NCBI RefSeq assembly: GCF_040438885.1
Contig: NZ_CP159218.1
Location: 4,340,001 to 4,404,000 of the forward strand
DNA length: 64,000 nucleotides
Origin: Nakamurella sp. A5-74
Lineage (GTDB): Bacteria > Actinomycetota > Actinomycetes > Mycobacteriales > Nakamurellaceae
Direction: 5' to 3'
Part shown: positions 60,911 through 64,000 of the stretch, piece by piece
How the letters are laid out: every line of letters starts with the position of its first letter
Numbering within the stretch: the stretch's first letter is position 1
Made by a program: the position numbers and the translations under genes
The notes under the pieces: generated by a model
Databases searched by the model: none
Seen by the model: the letters and a program-made list of their open reading frames with translations, nothing else
Told to the model about the DNA's origin: nothing

Positions 60911-62311
60911 ATGACTGCACCCACCCCCGACGCCGCGTCCGGGTTCGACACCCGGCAGATCCATGCGGGCGCCTCTCCCGATCGCAGCCACGGCTCCCGG
61001 ATCCCGCCGATCCACCTCACCGCCGGGTACGTGTTCGACAGTCACCAGCAGGCGCACGAGCGGTTCACCGGTGACGACACCGGCTACAGCTACTCCCGGC
61101 TGGGCAACCCGACCGTCGGCGTCGTCGAGCAGCGACTGGCAGACCTCGAGGGCGGGACCGACGCGATCCTGCTCGCCTCGGGTGCTGCGGCGACGAACGT
61201 GGCCCTGCTCGCGCTACTGGGTGCGGGCGATCACTTCTTGTCCTCCAGGGCGCTGTACCAAGGCACGGCCAACCTGTTCACAGAGAACTTCGCCCGATTC
61301 GGGATCGAGGTCGAGTTCGTCGACCATCCGTCCGATCCCGACGACTGGGCGCGTCGGATCAGACCGACCACTCGCCTGTTGTTCGCGGAGCCCATTCCCA
61401 ACCCCACCAATGATCTGATCGACCTGGAGCTGGTGGCGGGCGTCGCACACCACCACGGTCTGCCGTTCGTCGTCGACAACACCCTGGCCACGCCGTATCT
61501 GCTGCGCCCGCTCGAGTGGGGGGCCGACGTGGTGATCCACTCCGCCTCGAAGTTCCTCACCGGTCAGGGCGCGGCATTGTCCGGCGTGGTCGTCAGCGGC
61601 GAGAGCTTCGACTGGGCCGCAGTTCCTGCACTGTTCCCACACCTCAACTCACCGTCTGCAGCGTTGCACGGCAAGAGCTTCACGCAGGTGCACGGCCGAC
61701 GGGCGTTCTCCGCGTATGCCCGTGACGTCGTCTCCGCCAGGACCGGCGCGACGGTCTCGCCGTTCAACGCGTTCCTGCTCCGGCAGGGCCTGGAGACGTT
61801 GTCGCTGCGGATGCGGCAGCACTCCCGCAACGCGCTCGCCGTGGCGCAGTGGCTCGACGACCGCTCCGAGGTGCTGTCGGTGGACCATCCGGGGTTGGCC
61901 TCGAACGCTTTCCACGCTCTCGCCCGGAAGTACTTGCCGGCCGGCCAGGGGTCGGTGTTCACCTTCACCGTGGCCGGCGGCGAGGCTGGTGCTGCCGCCA
62001 TCATCGGTGCGCTGCAGGTTTTCTCGCACATGACTCACATCGGCGACGTCCGCTCGCTGGTGCTGCACCCGTCGTCCACCACGCACTGGCTGCTCGACGA
62101 CGCCGAGCGCACCCGACTCGGCATCCACGCCGGCACCATCCGCGTCTCCGTCGGGACCGAGGATGCCCGAGATCTGTTGGACGATCTGCAGCAGGCGTTC
62201 GACTCCGTCGCGCTGACTGAGCTCGGAATCGTTCAGTGGCAGAGCTTTCCAACCACGGATGCCGCGTCCTCGGTGGCGTCCGCGCAGTTCGCCGAGGTCA
62301 GCGCCCCGTGA
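60911..62311 (+). CDS. metY: O-acetylhomoserine sulfhydrylase / Cys-Met metabolism PLP enzyme
   Basis: A 466-residue type I PLP enzyme that condenses O-acetylhomoserine with sulfide to homocysteine. It begins FDTRQIHAGASPDRSHGSRIPPIHLTAGYVF. The PLP-phosphate loop ASGAAATNVAL, the Asp of VVDNTLATPYLLRPLEWGADVVIHSASKFLTGQGA, and the Schiff-base Lys in that last stretch are intact. YSYSRLGNPTVGVVEQRLADLEGG is typical. Controlled by the SAM riboswitch upstream. aggaag provides the ribosome-binding site. A 4-bp overlap couples it to the monooxygenase. Confidence 0.92.
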   Translation: MTAPTPDAASGFDTRQIHAGASPDRSHGSRIPPIHLTAGYVFDSHQQAHERFTGDDTGYSYSRLGNPTVGVVEQRLADLEGGTDAILLASGAAATNVALLALLGAGDHFLSSRALYQGTANLFTENFARFGIEVEFVDHPSDPDDWARRIRPTTRLLFAEPIPNPTNDLIDLELVAGVAHHHGLPFVVDNTLATPYLLRPLEWGADVVIHSASKFLTGQGAALSGVVVSGESFDWAAVPALFPHLNSPSAALHGKSFTQVHGRRAFSAYARDVVSARTGATVSPFNAFLLRQGLETLSLRMRQHSRNALAVAQWLDDRSEVLSVDHPGLASNAFHALARKYLPAGQGSVFTFTVAGGEAGAAAIIGALQVFSHMTHIGDVRSLVLHPSSTTHWLLDDAERTRLGIHAGTIRVSVGTEDARDLLDDLQQAFDSVALTELGIVQWQSFPTTDAASSVASAQFAEVSAP

Positions 62312-63627
62312 CGCGGCTGCAGCACTTCGGCTGGTTCTTCAGCCGCGGATTCGGACCGCAGGCCTGGGGCCGGGACGACTACCGCTGGAACTACCGGTGG
62401 GAGCGCCCGGACATCTACCAGCAGTCGGTCCGGACACTCGAGCAGGCCGGGATGGACCTGGTGATCATCGAGGACGCACCGTCGATCGGTCATCCGGGGA
62501 CACTCGACCTGCGGGTCCGCGCGGCGTACGGCGGTCCGAAGCACGACCCGTTGTTGTTGGCGCCCTATCTGTTGGCGGCCACCAGCCACATCGGAGTCGT
62601 GCCCACTGTCAACGCCGGCACCGTCCACCCCTACCCGGCGGCGCGGCAGTTCGCGACGTTGGCCCATCTGGCTGCCGGCCGGTTCGGGATCAACGTCGTC
62701 ACCGATGTCGGCAGCGCCCACCACTACGGGCTCGAGCGCCTCACCCACGACGGTGCCTACGACCGGGCCGACGAGTGGATGCAGGTGATCAGGGAGCTGT
62801 GGCACAGCTGGGACGACGGCGCGTTGATCGCCGACGTCGAGACCGGCCGGTTCGCCGACGGCGCGAAGATCCGGGCCCCCCGGTTCGACGGAGAGTACTT
62901 CCGCGCCGAGGGACCGCTCAACGCGCTGCCCTTCGGCGAGCTCGGCGACCCGGTGATCGTCTCTCCTGGCGGATCCCCGCGGGGCCTGCAGTTCGCCGGG
63001 AAGCAGTCGGACGTCCAGCTGGCCCTGGCGCCGATGGACGTCTCCGCCGTCAGGGGGTACCGGGAGAAGGTCCTGCAGGCAGCCACCGAAGCCGGCCGCA
63101 GCGCCGCCGACATCCGGATCCTGTTCGTCATCAAACCGGAGATCGTCGCCGACAGCGAGACCGTCGACCGGGTGGTGGCAGCATCCCGCGAGCCGTCCGA
63201 AGCCGACCTGATCCGGGTACTGGAAGGTCATTCCAGCGATCTGGAGACCAATCTGATCGATGTCGGGCTGGACACCGTCGTCGATCCCGGCTTCTTCGCC
63301 GAGCACGTCTCCCGTGGCAGCATCCGCGCCCTGCTGGGCGACGGCACAGCCGGCTGGCCGACGTTGCGGGAGGCCGGAACCCGTTTGGCGCGCAAGGGGA
63401 AGATCGCAGACCGGGAGGGTCTGGTCGGTACGGCCGACCAGGTGGCGGACTTCATCGAGGAGTTCGGCAAGGTCGCCGACAACGACGGCTTCATCTTCTC
63501 CGGCGACCTGCACCCGACGACGCTGTACCGCATGCTCGGCGACCTGGTGCCGATCTTGCGCCGAAGAGGCTTACTGCGCAACGAGTTCGGCGCCGGCGGC
63601 TTCCGTGCCAACCTGCTCGACTTCTGA
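62308..63627 (+). CDS. FMN-dependent monooxygenase, NtaA/SnaA/DszA-type LLM family
   Basis: A 439-residue luciferase-like TIM barrel. FGWFFSRGFGPQAWGRDDYRWNYRWERPDIYQQSVRTLEQAGMDLVIIEDAP, HPYPAARQFATLAHLAAGRFGINVVTDVGSAHHYGLERL (cofactor loop) and DPVIVSPGGSPRGLQFAGKQSDV are hallmarks of the two-component, FMNH2-using NtaA/SnaA/DszA group. Members oxidise chelators, sulfones and other organosulfur compounds. The GTG start overlaps the sulfhydrylase stop by 4 bp under the same SAM riboswitch, suggesting a role in releasing sulfur for methionine synthesis. A flavin reductase partner is not in the window. Confidence 0.9.
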   Translation: MTRLQHFGWFFSRGFGPQAWGRDDYRWNYRWERPDIYQQSVRTLEQAGMDLVIIEDAPSIGHPGTLDLRVRAAYGGPKHDPLLLAPYLLAATSHIGVVPTVNAGTVHPYPAARQFATLAHLAAGRFGINVVTDVGSAHHYGLERLTHDGAYDRADEWMQVIRELWHSWDDGALIADVETGRFADGAKIRAPRFDGEYFRAEGPLNALPFGELGDPVIVSPGGSPRGLQFAGKQSDVQLALAPMDVSAVRGYREKVLQAATEAGRSAADIRILFVIKPEIVADSETVDRVVAASREPSEADLIRVLEGHSSDLETNLIDVGLDTVVDPGFFAEHVSRGSIRALLGDGTAGWPTLREAGTRLARKGKIADREGLVGTADQVADFIEEFGKVADNDGFIFSGDLHPTTLYRMLGDLVPILRRRGLLRNEFGAGGFRANLLDF

Positions 63628-63639
63628 CCGGCGGCGACG

Positions 63640-64000
63640 ATCTGACAGGGTCTCGACGCGCTCGTTCCTCGCTTGCTCCCTGTCCTGAGCGACGAAGGAG
63701 TCGAAGGGGACCAGCGTGACCTTCGGTGATCGAGCGACGCAGGAGTCGAGATCCCGTTGTGTCACAACCGGCGGGCCGATCTGACGGGGTCTCGACGCGC
63801 TCGTTCCTCGCTTGCTCGACCAGCGGAGCAGACGCTCGCTCGACCAGCGCGGCTCTCGCTGATCGAGCGACGAAGGAGTCGAAGGGGACCAGCGGAGCCG
63901 ACGCAGCCCGCCGGTGATCGAGCGAGGAACGAGTCGAGATCCCGTTGTGTCACAACCGGCGGGCCGATCTGACGGGGTCTCGACGCGCTCGTTCCTCGCT
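63640..64000. repeat. Nest of dispersed repeats reaching the window end
   Basis: At least six partial or full copies of the ctcgacgcgctcgttcctcgcttgctc family in both orientations occur here. A roughly 70-bp block (starting gagtcgagatcccgttgtgtcacaacc) is repeated exactly 188 bp apart, at 63743-63812 and 63931-64000. It includes the palindrome ttgtg-t-cacaa. A second shared unit is gacgaaggagtcgaaggggaccag, near 63690 and 63862. No gene was recognised in this 373-bp gap; the second block runs off the window. Confidence 0.85.

Overview
The window is a very GC-rich chromosome segment from an actinomycete. Mycothiol chemistry (S-(hydroxymethyl)mycothiol dehydrogenase), several F420/FMN-type oxidoreductases, a Ku/LigD end-joining pair, a SAM-I/IV-type riboswitch, ECF sigma factors of the SigE type and many apparently leaderless genes (NANNNT about 6-7 nt before ATG/GTG) point to Actinomycetota. 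The dispersed 'ctcgacgcgctcg..cctcgcttgctcgatcacc' repeats recall Nakamurella-like Frankineae, but the genus is only a guess. No rRNA, tRNA, CRISPR array, insertion sequence or prophage was recognised.

Layout. 1-5 kb: 3' end of an alcohol dehydrogenase, a 40-bp tandem repeat with a hairpin, an FMN-binding protein, a cold-shock protein with a strong terminator hairpin, a 55-bp tandem repeat and two divergent flavoproteins. 5-11 kb: alpha/beta hydrolase, two-component system, class F sortase, and two ferritin-like proteins in tandem. 11-18 kb: YcaQ/AlkX-type DNA glycosylase, MacB/FtsX-type exporter, MATE exporter, apt. 18-25.8 kb: PPOX protein, VapBC, two separate ECF sigma/anti-sigma-like pairs, a DUF222-HNH protein and a PadR-membrane protein pair. 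26-33 kb: anmK, divergent ligD and ku, and small stress membrane proteins, one behind a SigB/SigF-like promoter. 33-40 kb: small oxidoreductases, CGNR regulator with divergent EamA transporter, acyl-CoA ligase, deoC, pdxY and a lipoprotein phosphodiesterase.

40-46 kb: a minus-strand operon with an AHL-lactonase-like hydrolase, a sugar-type binding protein, a double ATPase and a permease, divergent from a Fic protein with a C-terminal winged-helix-like segment. 46-50 kb: acyltransferase, mycothiol-dependent formaldehyde detoxification (mscR plus a metallo-hydrolase) and a cell-wall anchored peptidoglycan-binding protein. 50-55 kb: a CoxG-like protein and a three-subunit molybdenum hydroxylase (large, 2Fe-2S, FAD). 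55.2-57.5 kb: the most unusual locus, a retron-like reverse transcriptase preceded by about 320 bp of densely self-complementary sequence bracketed by a 9-bp long-range pairing that ends 4 nt before the reverse transcriptase start. It is linked upstream to an unknown 196-aa gene. 57.6-63.6 kb: nucleobase permease, F420-type oxidoreductase, a small unknown protein, and a SAM riboswitch controlling an O-acetylhomoserine sulfhydrylase coupled to an FMN-dependent monooxygenase. The window ends in a nest of the dispersed repeats.
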